This document shows positions 22,701 through 32,398 of a stretch of 64,000 bases of DNA, piece by piece (the stretch's first letter is position 1; each line of letters begins with the position of its first letter). Source of the stretch: Breviolum minutum Mf 1.05b.01 (lineage: Eukaryota > Sar > Dinophyceae > Suessiales > Symbiodiniaceae). The notes beneath the pieces were generated by a model. It searched no databases. It saw only the letters and a program-made list of their open reading frames with translations, and was not told where the DNA came from. The position numbers and the translations under genes were made by a program. The stretch spans positions 1 through 64,000 of the forward strand of contig DF241753.1 in NCBI GenBank assembly GCA_000507305.1, in the 5' to 3' direction.

Positions 22701-25700
22701 ATGTCCGGACAGTAGAAACTTGGAAGCTGAAAGTCAGCCACCAACCAAGAGACATAAAAGGGAAACTGACCTGGGTACCTTGAGCCAAGGGGGAGAAAAA
22801 GTGACAATTGAAGATAACACTGATGTCCAGAAGTGTCCGGACGAACCCGTCCTCTCACATCATGGACCAAAGTTCATGAAGTTATCCCCAGAAAATCGTA
22901 GTTTGATCCTCAAGATGCATAAAAACCTCGGTCATCCTGATAACGTGACTCTTGGAAATGTGCTGAGAGATCAAGGTTGGTTATCCGAAACCATTGATAG
23001 CCTGAGCGATATGCACTGTCCCACATGCTTTGAAAGACAACGTCCCAAGATTTCTCGTCCAGCACATATTCACGAACCTCGTGAATTCAACGACCTAATC
23101 TCTATTGATGCCGTAGAATGGAGTAACCAGAATGGTGACCAATTTTTGTTTTACCATATACTTGATTCTGCAACAAACTTTCAGATTGCTTTCGTGCCAC
23201 CAAATAGACAATCAGGAGAAATCATCAAAGGAATCAAGGAGCAATGGATGAGTTGGGCAGGTCCACCAAAGCGCATCATGACCGACAGTGCCGGCGAGTT
23301 CTGTAGTGACGAATTTGCAGAATTCGTAAAGCAATTCGAAATCCGAACCTTCGTGATCCCTGCTGAAGCTCATTGGCAGTTAGGAAAGTGTGAAAGACAT
23401 GGTGCCATCCTCCAGGGTATGTTGGATAAATATCAAGCCGACCACAGTGTTACTAACTCTGAGGAATTCCTAGATGCACTCCAACATTGTGTTTCCGCCA
23501 AAAATAGCTTATCACGACATCGAGGGTTTTCTCCAGAAATACTGGTATTAGGAAAATCTCGTCATGATCCTTTCAGCAACTGCAGTGAAGAAGCCAGTAA
23601 AGAATGGACTGAACAAGGAGATACCAGCCGCTTTCACCAAAACCTGGCTCGCCGTGTTGCAGCAAGAAAAGCTTTCATAGACGCTGATCACGACATGAAG
23701 GTCCGCCGTGCCATCCAACGCAGGTCGCGTCCCGACCGTGATGTGTTTGAAGTCGGCCAATATGTGATGTTTTGGAGAAATGGTAAAGGGGTAAAAGAAG
23801 GAAATTGGAATGGGCCTGCCAGAATCATAGCTCGTGAGTCTGAAAATGTTTATTGGATCACACATCTCACCAGACTATATCGATGTGCCCCCGAGCACAT
23901 TCGTCAACTTTCCAGTCGAGAACAAGGTAATTGCCCCAACCAATTTCACCAAGCACCACTCGATTTGCCAAACCAGTTAGGGACCGGGGTCTTCCAATTT
24001 CACGATCTCACAGATCAAGGAACACTAAACCCTGAGAACGTAACCGAGGAAGGAACCTTAGGACATGAACAGCATGACGCATCACCTGAACCGACTAGCT
24101 CCACTCAGGGAGCCCATATGGGAAATAATCCAGGGGTTTCAGTAGAAGAATCTAGTGAAGTTCAACCTGATTCAGAACCTGACCAAGGAGAACCACCATC
24201 CGCACCTGAAAGTGTCATCATGAACCCCGTGGATGTTCCCATTCCGGAAGCACCATTCTCTGATACGGGCGAATCACAAGAAAGTCCATCTCACAGTTTG
24301 GTAGCCACCAACACTAATCATGACCATTGGATAATTGATGGCAAATGGCTCACCCGAATCCATAAAGAACCCCGAGAAAGGCTATTCTCACCTGCAAATG
24401 TGTGTGATTGTCCTGTGCCGATAGAACACCTCAAGGCAGAACGCATGACTCAGATCCAAACAAGGGATCTTCCGGCATGGCAATTCCACGACAAATGGTG
24501 GAATAATCCTGAGGCTCATCAAAGCTTCTTGGTGGTGTGGACCGGATCCACAAGGTTTGAGATTGATGAAGAAAAGTGTCAAAAGGTTCCCACAAACCTT
24601 GAATACGCCAATACTTGTGCATCATGGCAAGCTCGAGGAATTGAACTCGAGATCATATTGAATGTCCAAGAAGTCATTGAATGTTCACAGAAGGAGATAT
24701 CCAACCAAATTGCTTTCTTAGCATCAGCAGCAAAGAAACAAAAGGTAGAAGTTAAGGAAAGAGATCTAAACCCCGAAGAACTTAAGTTGTTTCAAGGTGC
24801 CAAGATGAAAGAAGTAAACTCGTGGCTATCCACAGAAACAGTCCGCAGGATAGCTCGTAGTCAAATCCCACAAGACCAAATACTAAGGTCAAGGTGGGTA
24901 TTAACATGGAAGCCCATTGAAGAAAGCACCTCAGGGGATAGGCATAAACCCAAGGCACGCCTTGTCATCTTAGGGTATGAGGATCCCCATTTAGAATCCC
25001 TAGCAAGAGATAGTCCAACCATGGGAAGGGATACCAGAACCTTGATTTTACAATACGCTGCCTCATCTCATTCCCGCATCAGATCCTTCGATATCCAAAC
25101 TGCCTTTCTTCGTGGAAGTCGTCAAGATGGTAGAATCTTAGGTATGGAACCACCAAAGGAAATGAGAGCCGCTATGGATCTAAAGCCGTGGGAATGTTGT
25201 GAACTTCTCAAATCAGCCTATGGTCTTGTCAATGCACCGCTGCTTTGGTATGTCGAATTGAAGAACGCATTGTTAAGTCTAGGCATGAAAATGTCACCAC
25301 TAGATCCATGCCTGTTTGCCCTCCCAAAAGCTGATGGTAAAGGAATACACGGGGTACTAGGAATCCATGTCGATGATGGACTTTGCACTGGAGATACCAC
25401 CTTTCAACAGACCATTGATAAACTGGAAACGAAATACCCCTTTGGAAGTAAGATGAGTAATGACTTCGTCTTCACAGGGATCCACATCCACCAAAGAGAT
25501 GATCATGTAATAGAATTGGACCAAACCCAATATATTGAAGACATTCCATTCATAGAGATTGACCGTCCACGACGTCAACAGAGTGACTTGGAGGTAACAG
25601 AATCTGAAAGGCAAGCACTTCGTGGTTTGGTAGGATCATTACAATATGCAACCACCAACACCAGACCAGATATGGCTGCCAAACTCAGTTTCGTACAATC

Positions 25701-26499
25701 AGTCATCACCACTGCCAAAATTAAGGATTTGTTAGAAGCCAATAGGATCTTACAAGAAACGAAAAACACGAAACAGACTAAGATCATCATTAAGGACATA
25801 CCACTTGATGACTTGAGATTCGTATCGTTTTCTGACGCTTCTTTTGCTACACGAGCCAAAGCTCAATCACAGAAAGGTTGTCTTATCTTAGCTGCATCAA
25901 AACAAATAGGTGAATGGCAAGCTAGTGATATCAGTCCTTTAGTGTGGTATTCCAGAAAGATCGCAAGAGTAGTAGGAAGCACATTAGCCTCAGAAACATA
26001 TGCCTTAAGCGGTTCCATAGACTTGCTAAGCTGGATTCGCCTCCAATGGTCATGGATGAATTGTCCAAGCGATGATTGGAAGCAACCGGAGAATGCTTTG
26101 TCGAAGTGTGCTGAAGCATATGCCGTGGTCGATTGTAAAAGTCTGTATGATCTTATTCAGAAAACAACAATTCCGCAATGTCAAGAGTACCGCACAATGT
26201 TGGAAGCTCTCATCATCAAAGATCGCATCAAGGAAGGAGTTCTCATCAAATGGGTTCATAGTGCCGCTCAACTGGCTGATGTGTTGACTAAAGTGATGGA
26301 TTGTTCCACATTTCGACAATTTCTGGCCAAAGGCAAATGCATAATCCATGATGTGGATGAAATACTTCGAGAACGAGCCGACCAAAAGGCAAAACGTCGA
26401 TGGCAGGAGCACGAACACGCTGCTATCCAATCGGATCACCAACCATCAGGCAATGGCAAGATGGAGTTTGACCAAAGAAAAGATGTAAAGAATTTTTGA
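19726..26499 (+). CDS. Pol polyprotein: PR, MTase-like, IN, RT, RNase H
   Basis: A single 2257-aa frame. Protease: GIVDLGASLSVIG, catalytic Asp at 19987. A long polar linker follows, then the methyltransferase-like domain (21300-22200). Integrase: H-x3-H...C-x2-C zinc site near 22918-23040; DDE residues at 23107 (SIDAVEW), 23284 (MTDSAGEF) and 23392 (GKCERHG), the last two 36 residues apart as in D-D-35-E enzymes. Reverse transcriptase: RSRWVLTWK, the catalytic Asp in SFDIQTAFLRG (25090) and HVDDGLCTG (25366), where YVDD is usual. RNase H: SDAS (25834), SETYAL (25993), VVDCKSLYD (26131) and QLADVLTK (26278). The frame ends 4 bp before the 3' LTR. No internal stop is present, in line with a young, possibly active copy. 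The first ATG is not a likely start; expression by frameshift from gag is expected. Confidence 0.95.
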   Translation: MSRPDWCSKGITVGSNVHPLHNVIGPGNHTPHASMFTALHRKLQTRMTESTSYASPLSPSANHDESVDHSEKHAAAFFVSQGSHGIVDLGASLSVIGEQQLKDLCANLPSETLRHMKESPCAVNFRFGNDATVTGTRAVFIPIGNHWLKVIAVPSNTPFLIANSVFRGLGACIDTEHNEIWFRKLQCTVPIQLSDRKLFTLDIADLIHRVRAKTESQHVSDQAIVCNCQEDDDRNPERDNGSKSIDIKRQGYKSEFGDLEKKKPDSNLRLEEFEKGVDKRVDNNIQEHTNKSIPDRVPKSAVPQKTQTAYPEFADCDSFVTHSRHVSQQDVRDQSTGRTIQESDQHSEGAKSGSRDRGDQPDDLHRSVQGKDSLRNGQVGPGLHGGDRRSSLCVLVREQLSNQSETKPCEVHPICATVRGKGGDEAQSQGQEHSPTKGGSSSIPGWPHSGGDTDRPSQRVGERITGRYHVGADLPASTTCSFQRRDERHAEPHPSDRGHDAAGSSTLEPASQCLDPKSGSIHKAEPVKALSPQQRSMIFQACHDHMSKYHHQDVFDVGEYVDKGEFIGITRKDNWVAQEMWKYMEAKGFLHNDRWNTKIKTDLLEVYCSEDSALTKTAMQLGLKAARHGLRDGDLALTEGRYRLYDRLMVLLPRHIWMSPKCRAWCRWNVFNMNRNPETAKRVMKARIDDQVHLLLCDALYQFQEWRHCHAHLEQPEGSEMLHQEELTGVLSQTLCSKCDMCVAGQLTNPETGERIRKRTQVLTTSQVVADRLGKLMCTRDHSHCEIAGSLRLMNGTRVNLSQYTELYTKTFATHVIRAMQKSDQLPEMPFEASSYMSEQIESTEEPEHKRRKLLHKQPPTLAYQELEKNQQMNLILQKALEVGPKVGKRVYHEGELFDQVQNYFGDKRIIAIEICKGADRYRAPPSGVTATTAPFRRTMGLHRNMVGHFIDQDWENWTKLSRKNLIRTGLPSKLMLTVFSRDVDTPLPEATCPDSRNLEAESQPPTKRHKRETDLGTLSQGGEKVTIEDNTDVQKCPDEPVLSHHGPKFMKLSPENRSLILKMHKNLGHPDNVTLGNVLRDQGWLSETIDSLSDMHCPTCFERQRPKISRPAHIHEPREFNDLISIDAVEWSNQNGDQFLFYHILDSATNFQIAFVPPNRQSGEIIKGIKEQWMSWAGPPKRIMTDSAGEFCSDEFAEFVKQFEIRTFVIPAEAHWQLGKCERHGAILQGMLDKYQADHSVTNSEEFLDALQHCVSAKNSLSRHRGFSPEILVLGKSRHDPFSNCSEEASKEWTEQGDTSRFHQNLARRVAARKAFIDADHDMKVRRAIQRRSRPDRDVFEVGQYVMFWRNGKGVKEGNWNGPARIIARESENVYWITHLTRLYRCAPEHIRQLSSREQGNCPNQFHQAPLDLPNQLGTGVFQFHDLTDQGTLNPENVTEEGTLGHEQHDASPEPTSSTQGAHMGNNPGVSVEESSEVQPDSEPDQGEPPSAPESVIMNPVDVPIPEAPFSDTGESQESPSHSLVATNTNHDHWIIDGKWLTRIHKEPRERLFSPANVCDCPVPIEHLKAERMTQIQTRDLPAWQFHDKWWNNPEAHQSFLVVWTGSTRFEIDEEKCQKVPTNLEYANTCASWQARGIELEIILNVQEVIECSQKEISNQIAFLASAAKKQKVEVKERDLNPEELKLFQGAKMKEVNSWLSTETVRRIARSQIPQDQILRSRWVLTWKPIEESTSGDRHKPKARLVILGYEDPHLESLARDSPTMGRDTRTLILQYAASSHSRIRSFDIQTAFLRGSRQDGRILGMEPPKEMRAAMDLKPWECCELLKSAYGLVNAPLLWYVELKNALLSLGMKMSPLDPCLFALPKADGKGIHGVLGIHVDDGLCTGDTTFQQTIDKLETKYPFGSKMSNDFVFTGIHIHQRDDHVIELDQTQYIEDIPFIEIDRPRRQQSDLEVTESERQALRGLVGSLQYATTNTRPDMAAKLSFVQSVITTAKIKDLLEANRILQETKNTKQTKIIIKDIPLDDLRFVSFSDASFATRAKAQSQKGCLILAASKQIGEWQASDISPLVWYSRKIARVVGSTLASETYALSGSIDLLSWIRLQWSWMNCPSDDWKQPENALSKCAEAYAVVDCKSLYDLIQKTTIPQCQEYRTMLEALIIKDRIKEGVLIKWVHSAAQLADVLTKVMDCSTFRQFLAKGKCIIHDVDEILRERADQKAKRRWQEHEHAAIQSDHQPSGNGKMEFDQRKDVKNF
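20699..21268 (+). CDS. Overprinted 189-aa frame inside pol (frame 2)
   Basis: This frame starts at an ATG inside the pol linker and reads 189 codons to a stop, one frame away from pol. It looks more like a real protein than pol does here: an amphipathic start (SETNQLAERFKKVTN), a compact core (FGTAKLGQAFTEVIEDRRYV then SWFVSNYQ), KFIRFVQLYVERE, and a coiled-coil-like end (MNDMQSRILQIEDMMQQVL). The core resembles the short C-terminal domain of ExoX-like exonucleases (FGKykGk.f.eV...d..Yv.W). Codons favour G/C third positions (AAG, ATC, GAG, GTG), unlike the surrounding pol. In the pol frame the same bases give a low-complexity, Gly/Ser/Arg-rich linker. Its expression mechanism is unknown (internal initiation or a subgenomic RNA). 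Confidence 0.55.
   Translation: MSASKMSETNQLAERFKKVTNTQKEQNQEAEIEVINQMTYTDLSKEKIAFGTAKLGQAFTEVIEDRRYVSWFVSNYQTSQKPSHVKFIRFVQLYVEREEMKPKAKAKSTPQPKGAARPYLDGLTAEETPIAHHSESESESQDDTMWEQISQPPRRAHSNAEMNDMQSRILQIEDMMQQVLQHLSQRPNA
21300..22200 (+). other. Methyltransferase-like domain in pol
   Basis: Between the pol linker and integrase the polyprotein has a folded region not found in standard copia pol. It starts with LLEVYCSEDSALTKTAMQLG, which has the form of a SAM-binding motif I of C5-cytosine methyltransferases (LdlFaG.GG...l...G). About 40 residues on comes IWMSPKCRAWCRWN, where SPKC (Cys at 21709) occupies the place of the catalytic PPC motif IV. HLEQPEGSEM follows like motif VI (ENV). A Cys cluster (CSKCDMC) comes next. 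The resemblance was judged by eye and the fold is inferred. The Gly-rich loop is degraded, so activity is doubtful. Confidence 0.45.
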
Positions 26500-26503
26500 C
26501 GAG
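26471..26503 (+). promoter_or_regulatory. Weak polypurine tract
   Basis: The bases before the 3' LTR are purine-rich (ACCAAAGAAAAGATG, then AAAGAA) but are broken by a T run just before the LTR. This is the expected place for plus-strand priming. The tract overlaps the end of pol. Confidence 0.35.
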
Positions 26504-26774
26504 TGTGATTTGTACATTTCCACATGTTCCGGGATTGTCAACCTTCCATGCCATGTCCATATCCTGCAATGACAGGGCCCAAAGGACTTAGGGGTTTTGG
26601 CATACAGGGAAAAAGGCCTGTTGTGTGCCGCGTGGGTAGTTGGGCAAGCCATAGTGGTACAGGTTGGGTAAGAGGTTGATTCTCAAGGTGGTTGGGCCAC
26701 CACTTCTTCAAGGTGGTTAGGGTAATCATTCAAACTGGTTGCCATCTGTTTTGGAGAGACAGCTACTATTAACA
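26504..26774 (+). repeat. 3' LTR
   Basis: 271 bp, matching the 5' LTR except for one base. It starts 4 bp after the pol stop. It should supply the polyadenylation signal of the element RNA. Confidence 0.95.
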
Positions 26775-26810
26775 TATATACATTTATATATCATCATTTA
26801 CATAAAATGT
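26775..26810 (+). repeat. 36-bp direct repeat, right flank of LTR element
   Basis: It is identical to 18006-18041. Removing the element and one copy would restore an AT-rich intron stretch. Confidence 0.9.
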
Positions 26811-26852
26811 ATATACACATACATAAATACATAAATGAACATATACAGCAAG

Positions 26853-26983
26853 ATGAACATCCTAAGTGAAATTTGGACCCTGTGTGAATGTGTCAATGAT
26901 GTTGTGGTGGTGGAAAGACGTGTCAATGATGCGTTGGATATTCTTGGTTACATGGATGTTCAAGATCTTGATAGTATGGATTT
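26853..26983 (+). CDS. Exon downstream of the retroelement
   Basis: It follows a cagcaag acceptor and ends at a canonical TT|GTAAGTG donor. It encodes MNILSEIWTLCECVNDVV and then ALDILGYMDVQDLDSMD. Phase 0 at its start matches the donor at 17976, so it is probably the next exon of the interrupted gene. No family is recognised. In frame, its last codon would read into a TAA if unspliced. Confidence 0.45.
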
Positions 26984-27496
26984 GTAAGTGTTTGACAAGG
27001 TTGAATTGACGATTTATGATGCCACATTGAACAAACCCAGAAAGAAAAGTCCATGGTTTACCGCTACCACATTAGTACAGGCTTTCAGTCATGGCATCGA
27101 CAAGTGACGGAAAGACAACCCAATTACACGCTAAATCTGCAAGTTCGGTCTTTCCGGGAAATTCCAAAGCTCAAGTTGTTTCGTAAGATCAGGCAAAGAC
27201 GTCTCAAGTTGTGGCGAGCATACATAGGCTACAGCAATCTATAAGATACAATCGTTACAGCATACATATCACATTTGTTATATGCATGCGAAACACAATG
27301 TAGGTATAGACAAACACAGAGACTCACTCAAGGTAGTGATTTGAGCATTTGCGGAGGATATATCATTCAGCTTGGAGAGGACATCATCTCTTTGAGCCAA
27401 CTGATAACTGATGGAGCTCACTGCCACAGAGCGCTGGCAACAGGCAAGTCCTTAGAGAACTTTGGTTGCCTGAAGGCGACGTACTAATTGGCGTTG

Positions 27497-28350
27497 AGAA
27501 TCTGACAGATATCCTTCGAAGGCAAGGCAACTTGCCAGAAGCCAAATCTGTTCGAATTGCTTTGGAGAGGATGACATCCACACATTGATAAGCAAAAGCA
27601 ACCTTGCCCTTGTCCTTCAAAGGCAAGGCAAGTGGCAGGAAGAAGAGGAGATGCACAGACGACTGGTGGGTGGTATGCGCCGAGTTTTTGGAGATGGCCA
27701 TCCAGACACTCTCAGAAGCAATCTTGTCATTGCCCTCCGAGCGCGAGGCCAGTGGGAAGAAGCTGAGGGGATGAACAGAGAAGTGCTGGAAATCAGGCGA
27801 CGAGTTCTTGGAGAGGAGCATCCAGACACTTTGGACTGCAGAAACGAGCTTGCCAATGCCCTCCAACAACAAGGAAACTTGCAGGAATCTGAAGAGATGC
27901 ACAGAGAAGTGCTAGAATTGAGGGCCCCCTTATTTTTGGAAAGGACCATGTAGACACCCTGGGAAGCAGAAGTAATCTTGCCACTGTTTTCCAAGATCAA
28001 GGCAGGTGGCAGGAAGCGGAGGAGATGCACAGAGAAGTGCTGATTGCCATGCGGAGAGGAGCATCAGGAGGCGCTGAGCCATGAACAACCTCGCGGCTGT
28101 CCTTCACAATTGAGATGGCAGGAAGCTGAGGACATGAGCAGAGAAGTGCTGATAGTGAGGCGCCAAGTTCTGGGAGAGGAGCATCAAGACACTCTGCAGC
28201 GTGAACAATCTTGCTAATGTCCTCAAAGATCAAGGCAAGTGGAAGGAATCGGAGAAGATGCACAAAGAAGTTCTGGGTGTTATGCGGCGAGTACTTGGAG
28301 GGGAGCATCCAGACACCTTGACCAGCATAGCCAGCTTGGCCGCTACTCCT
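27497..28350 (+). pseudogene. Kinesin-light-chain-type TPR gene, decayed
   Basis: About seven copies of a 42-residue tetratricopeptide repeat occur, of the form NLA..LQ.QGKW.EAE.MHREVL and RRVLGEEHPDTL. These are typical of kinesin light chain and NPHP3-like proteins, which bind partners through a TPR superhelix. Repeats 2 to 4 share one open frame (27585-27953). Frame changes occur near 27930 and 28060, an in-frame TGA near 28120, and another change near 28195. These breaks are too frequent and too close to be explained by introns, so I call it a pseudogene or gene fragment. Neither a start nor a non-repeat domain was found. Confidence 0.75.
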
Positions 28351-28433
28351 TAGATCAAGTCTCTCATGCTGAAAGACTGACCGATGCACTAGGCTTTGCC
28401 CGGCAGACTAAGCAAGCCATCACCATCGAGTGC

Positions 28434-28581
28434 ACAGGGCTAGGAGGGCACGAGGCTATGATATCTGCATTCGCACAGACAAGCATGGGCAGCTCGTGAA
28501 CTCCAAGTTGCCCATGTTGTCTGTGCGAATGCAAATATCATAGCCTCGTGGTCCCCCAAGATCATGCCCTCCTAGCCCTGT
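28434..28581. repeat. Long imperfect inverted repeat (hairpin)
   Basis: The left arm 28434-28495 and right arm 28507-28581 pair over about 60 bp with few mismatches around an 11-base loop. The outer block ACAGGGCTAGGAGGGC and the inner block ACGAGGCTATGATAT both pair. The right arm carries a 16-base insertion near 28550-28566. It could be a fold-back element, a hairpin RNA source or a palindromic duplication. Confidence 0.8.
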
Positions 28582-28663
28582 AGAGAGTGTGCATGGTTTA
28601 ACATTCAGACACCACTCCAAGCGTTGAGGAAGTTTAGCACTTCCGGCCTTTCATTGTCTGGAT

Positions 28664-28836
28664 GAAAGAGGCAGCAGCGACGCCTACCTCCTACCCCTTA
28701 AAACCCTTCCCTACAACAACCCCACCTTTGCACACGAGGTGCATGTGCTGAAGACGGGGGAAGTGAAAGGCCGTGCCGAGCTTTCGGGTGCGAGGCTGAA
28801 GCGAAGACCAGAGAAGAATGTGTTCTGAAGACTGGG
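28664..28836 (+). CDS. Unidentified coding block
   Basis: A continuous frame encodes DAYLLPLKTLPYNNPTFAHE, then VHVLKTGEVKGRAELSGARL and a basic end before a TGA. Composition is strongly coding-like. It may be a 3' exon. Family unknown. Confidence 0.35.
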
Positions 28837-28959
28837 AAGGATGGTGCAATGCCTTCCAGTTCTGAGGAATGTTTTTGCCGCAGGGTCTGGGCTTGCCTTT
28901 CTTGGTCCCAGGCATCATAGGCATCCTTGGACCCGACGAGCAACAGGGGATTTGGTCTT

Positions 28960-29300
28960 CTTGCTAGAAGAAAACCTCTCTGAGATAGAGGAGGAAGCAG
29001 TGCGGTCCTTGCTGCATAACAGGACTTGGGCTGCTGCGAAGAAACAACAAGAACGTTATGTTGGCCATATTTGGCAAGCGGCCCGCTCTTCGGAGCCCTC
29101 TTCGGATCAAAGCGTTATCAAATCGCCATTCGGATTCACCAGCCGTGTCTTCTTGGGGTTCTGCAAGCGGCACCGAAGCATGTGAGTCAAGTGATGCCGG
29201 AACAAGTTCTAACAGCTCCGCTTGGTTGAAAGCAGCTTTGGAAGATAAGTGGAGGGAAATCCAGGAACGAGATCTGTCCCGTGAATATCGCGTCTCCTTC
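28960..29300 (+). CDS. Unidentified coding block, two possible frames
   Basis: From 28960 one frame reads LEENLSEIEEEAVRSLLHNR and continues with AAAKKQQERYVGHIWQ. From 29058 another reads AWLKAALEDKWREIQERDLS. The two may be parts of one protein joined by a short intron or separated by an indel. Both are charged and helical. No family is recognised. Confidence 0.3.
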
Positions 29301-32299
29301 TTAGCCCCTGCTGCAAGCCTTGCACACGCGAGCTCTACAGAAAGGTGCGATGAAAAGTTGTGGATGCTATTAAGTATGCTGAAGGAACAATATATTTCTC
29401 TAATATGCCATGCTTGGAACATGTCCAATTGTTGGTGGCCAATGTTAAGTTTGGTATGACAGAGATGGGTATTTTTTTCTGCGAAGCTTACTTTGCTCCC
29501 TGACAAGTGCTTTTGAAGGAAAGTTAAGAGATGAAACCTTTCCAGGATTCTAGAGTCCTGGGTAGTTTCATGCCCTGTATTTGTGCTATTTCGTGGCTAC
29601 GGATATTCACAGGGGCTGATTGGAGTTGGGACCTTTGGGACAGGGATGGACAACACTTTCTATATAGCTTTCCAAGTCAAGTCTTCCCGCCATGACCATT
29701 GACCTTATCGCTATGATCGCTATTGAGGTTCTGCTTCCAGATTTGGCGAATCGCTTAGCCAAAGATCTCCACTCTGCCCAGGAGTGGGGCAACCCCTAAT
29801 AAGCTGATACTAATGATCTTTTTGTTAAGTCTAGTTTGTTTTCATTTTTTTCGCTGCGCTACCTAATTTTCATTATTGTTCATTATTGTTCAATATCCTT
29901 GGTATAATCATCCCTATTCCCATGTTTGTGGATGTTGTTGAAACTATTTCAATAAATCCATCCTTGGTCAATCTCTGTGTGTATTGTTTCCCCCGCAGGA
30001 ACAGAGAAATTTGGATCTTGCCGTTCAAGCCTGGAAGGGGCCAAAGCCTCTGTTTTTTTCTTATTTCATCATCTCAACCTTCGGAGGAATGCTTGCAGCA
30101 AATTGGATGTTGTGCGACAAAAATGCACTCAATGTAGAATCTGTAGAACTGTTTGGATTTGTCTAAGATTCTAGATTGAGATATTTGTTTGGTAAAGTTC
30201 GAAGTTGTTTTCTCAGCCTGAGTGCTTCAAGGTTGGAAAAAAAGAAAAACAACACAGCATACACTTGTTTGATATTATTTGGTCGGATGTTTGATCTATC
30301 CATTCTCATCCCGCCGTCACAAGCTGCAAGAGTTGCCGGTAATGGAATGAATATGGAGGATGCTGGAGGAAGCAAAAGATGTATGGATGTCAGTCTTAAA
30401 TCACAGTGTAAGCCTGCAAACCTTGTTTTTGTTTGCAAGCCAATTTGAGTAGAGATCAGTTCATTAATATTCACAGACCATTGAACATCAAATAATATTA
30501 ACAGATATTAACAGACCAATATTTGTCGCAGACCATTGAACATCCTTCATCAGATCCCATATAATATGTTGTACGGCTTTCATGGGATGGATGAGGCTCT
30601 TGAGCGGAAAAATCCAAGTGGATTACATGCGACAAAGACTTTGTAGCCGGATGGAAGTTTCCTGGCTGCTATTTGGTAGCTTCTTTCGATTGGGATGGTG
30701 GGAAGGGTCCTTAAATCTCTACAGAACTTGCTTGGTCCATTTACAAAGTTGTCCCAATGATTCAAACCATTTTGCCATGAAACTCATGAACTGAAGCTAA
30801 ATTCAGGGTGAAGTCTGGATTCTATTCACATTGCACTGTTCTCAACTTGATTGATCATATTCAAACATATACATGATTACATATGCATATATACATTTAA
30901 TCAATGCCATGCAGTGAACATTTAATTCACTGTTTCGCCTGGAACGTGACACAGCTTCTTCCAAGGCTTGGTTCAAATCCCTGACCACGATGTCATGGCA
31001 AAGTCCCAGAGGTGCGCTTTCCATGGGAAATCACGATGGCCATGACATGAACACAAGTTGTTTGCGGTGCATCCTAAAAACACCTTCAACATTTTTCAAC
31101 CGTGAAGTCATGAGTGGTATTGATTGGGTGTTTCTACACTCTATAGGGCAGTGGCTTCGAATTATTTTTGTTGGGACTTTCAGCCCGATCTTAGGGGAAG
31201 ATTTCACATTTCATGTGTCTTTTTCAGTTGCAAACCGCCAAATAGAAAATGATCAGACAGCACTTAAATTGGTTTGAGGTGTCACTTCAGTACTGGTGTG
31301 GCCGCAAGCTGCATATCTTCATTTCGGCGTGTGGGGCTTAGCTTCCTGGAAAAAGGGAGTTTTTTGGTGGATTGTTTACTAGATGAACTGCCATGTTGCA
31401 TAAAATCTACCCCGGAAAGACGAAAAACCGTTTAAAACGATCATCAATTATTTTGTTTAACTTGTTTTTTTTGCGCTGATCTTTGGGCAAGGTGAAACGA
31501 GTATGGAGCTTGGGAGAATATACACAGTTGGCTGCTCAGATCATAACTTGGCCTGTTACCACACTGACCTGTTGACAAACAAATTGCCATGAGAAATGTT
31601 TTGCCCCCCTTGCCGACTCTAGCCGTTTGGAAGATCAAATTGCACGAATGGATTACAACATGCGGTTTTTTTAAACTCCGCTTTTTTTAGCTCCTGTAGA
31701 GCAACCTTAGTCTTGCAGACATTCGTCGTGCGGTGAAATTTCAATTAGACCCGGATTGTGGCCATGCCATGGCGCCTGCAAGTTAGAAGGCCTGGAACCT
31801 CAAAGTGGACAGATTCAACAGTAAGTGTGCCTGATATACCGAGTCCTACGGGGAATGGCTGTATGATAGGCCAAACAGCCCATATTCTTGTTGTAGTGAC
31901 CCATTCATGAGGCGGTAAAAGGACGCTAGATGAACCTTTCTTTGCAACAAAAAGCTTTGTTTTTGGGGGGGTGCAATTAGCGTTGTCACAGCCTTTCACC
32001 ACATGTTTGCTCAATCCAATCTCTAGGCACCCATGACTTTCACTGTCACTTTGAACCAGGTTCTGCTTTTTGTCCTTCTGCTGGATCCTTCTCAGTCTTT
32101 CTATTGACGCTTGGAGATGATCCAATTCGACCCATATTCTTGAATTGGGTTGAAATCATCAGCTCTATAATTGTATTGTACATACTGTTATCATGCACCA
32201 AGTTGTGGTTGATATCTTTATTAATATGCCAAATGACTTGACTTTAAAAAGTTTGTTTGATGTACTAGTTGTTTACATCAACCACTTAGAGTTGCTTCA

Positions 32300-32398
32300 T
32301 TGGCAGACCTCCAAGGAGCTGTCATGGAACTTTCTTCACTGGCGGACAGGCTCATTAACTGTTTGGTGAAGACATCTAGGGATTTGCCTGCAATCATG
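32300..32398 (+). CDS. Candidate exon, helical
   Basis: The frame reads LADLQGAVMELSSLADRLIN and then CLVKTSRDLPAIM, a regular amphipathic helix. Junctions are not clear. Function unknown. Confidence 0.35.

Larger units (their letters stand above)
18042..26774 (+). mobile_element. Complete Ty1/copia-type LTR retrotransposon
   Basis: The element is 8733 bp with two 271-bp LTRs that begin TG and end CA and differ at only one base by eye, so insertion was recent. A primer-binding site follows the 5' LTR. Gag is spread over two frames and pol is one 2257-aa frame. Integrase before reverse transcriptase is the copia order. Protease, integrase DDE, RT and RNase H residues are all visible. Odd points: two +1 frame changes, a protease Asp-Leu-Gly instead of Asp-Ser/Thr-Gly, a large methyltransferase-like domain between protease and integrase, a 189-aa overprinted frame, and 36-bp flanking duplications. 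It lies in an intron, in the same orientation as the host gene. Confidence 0.95.

Noticed and set aside
27960..28350. TPR breaks explained by introns
   Set aside because: The frame changes lie within single repeats with no room for introns, and one is an in-frame stop; a decayed copy fits better.
31745..32125. 126-aa minus-strand frame
   Set aside because: Composition is not convincing, there is no recognisable domain, and it stands alone against a plus-strand array.
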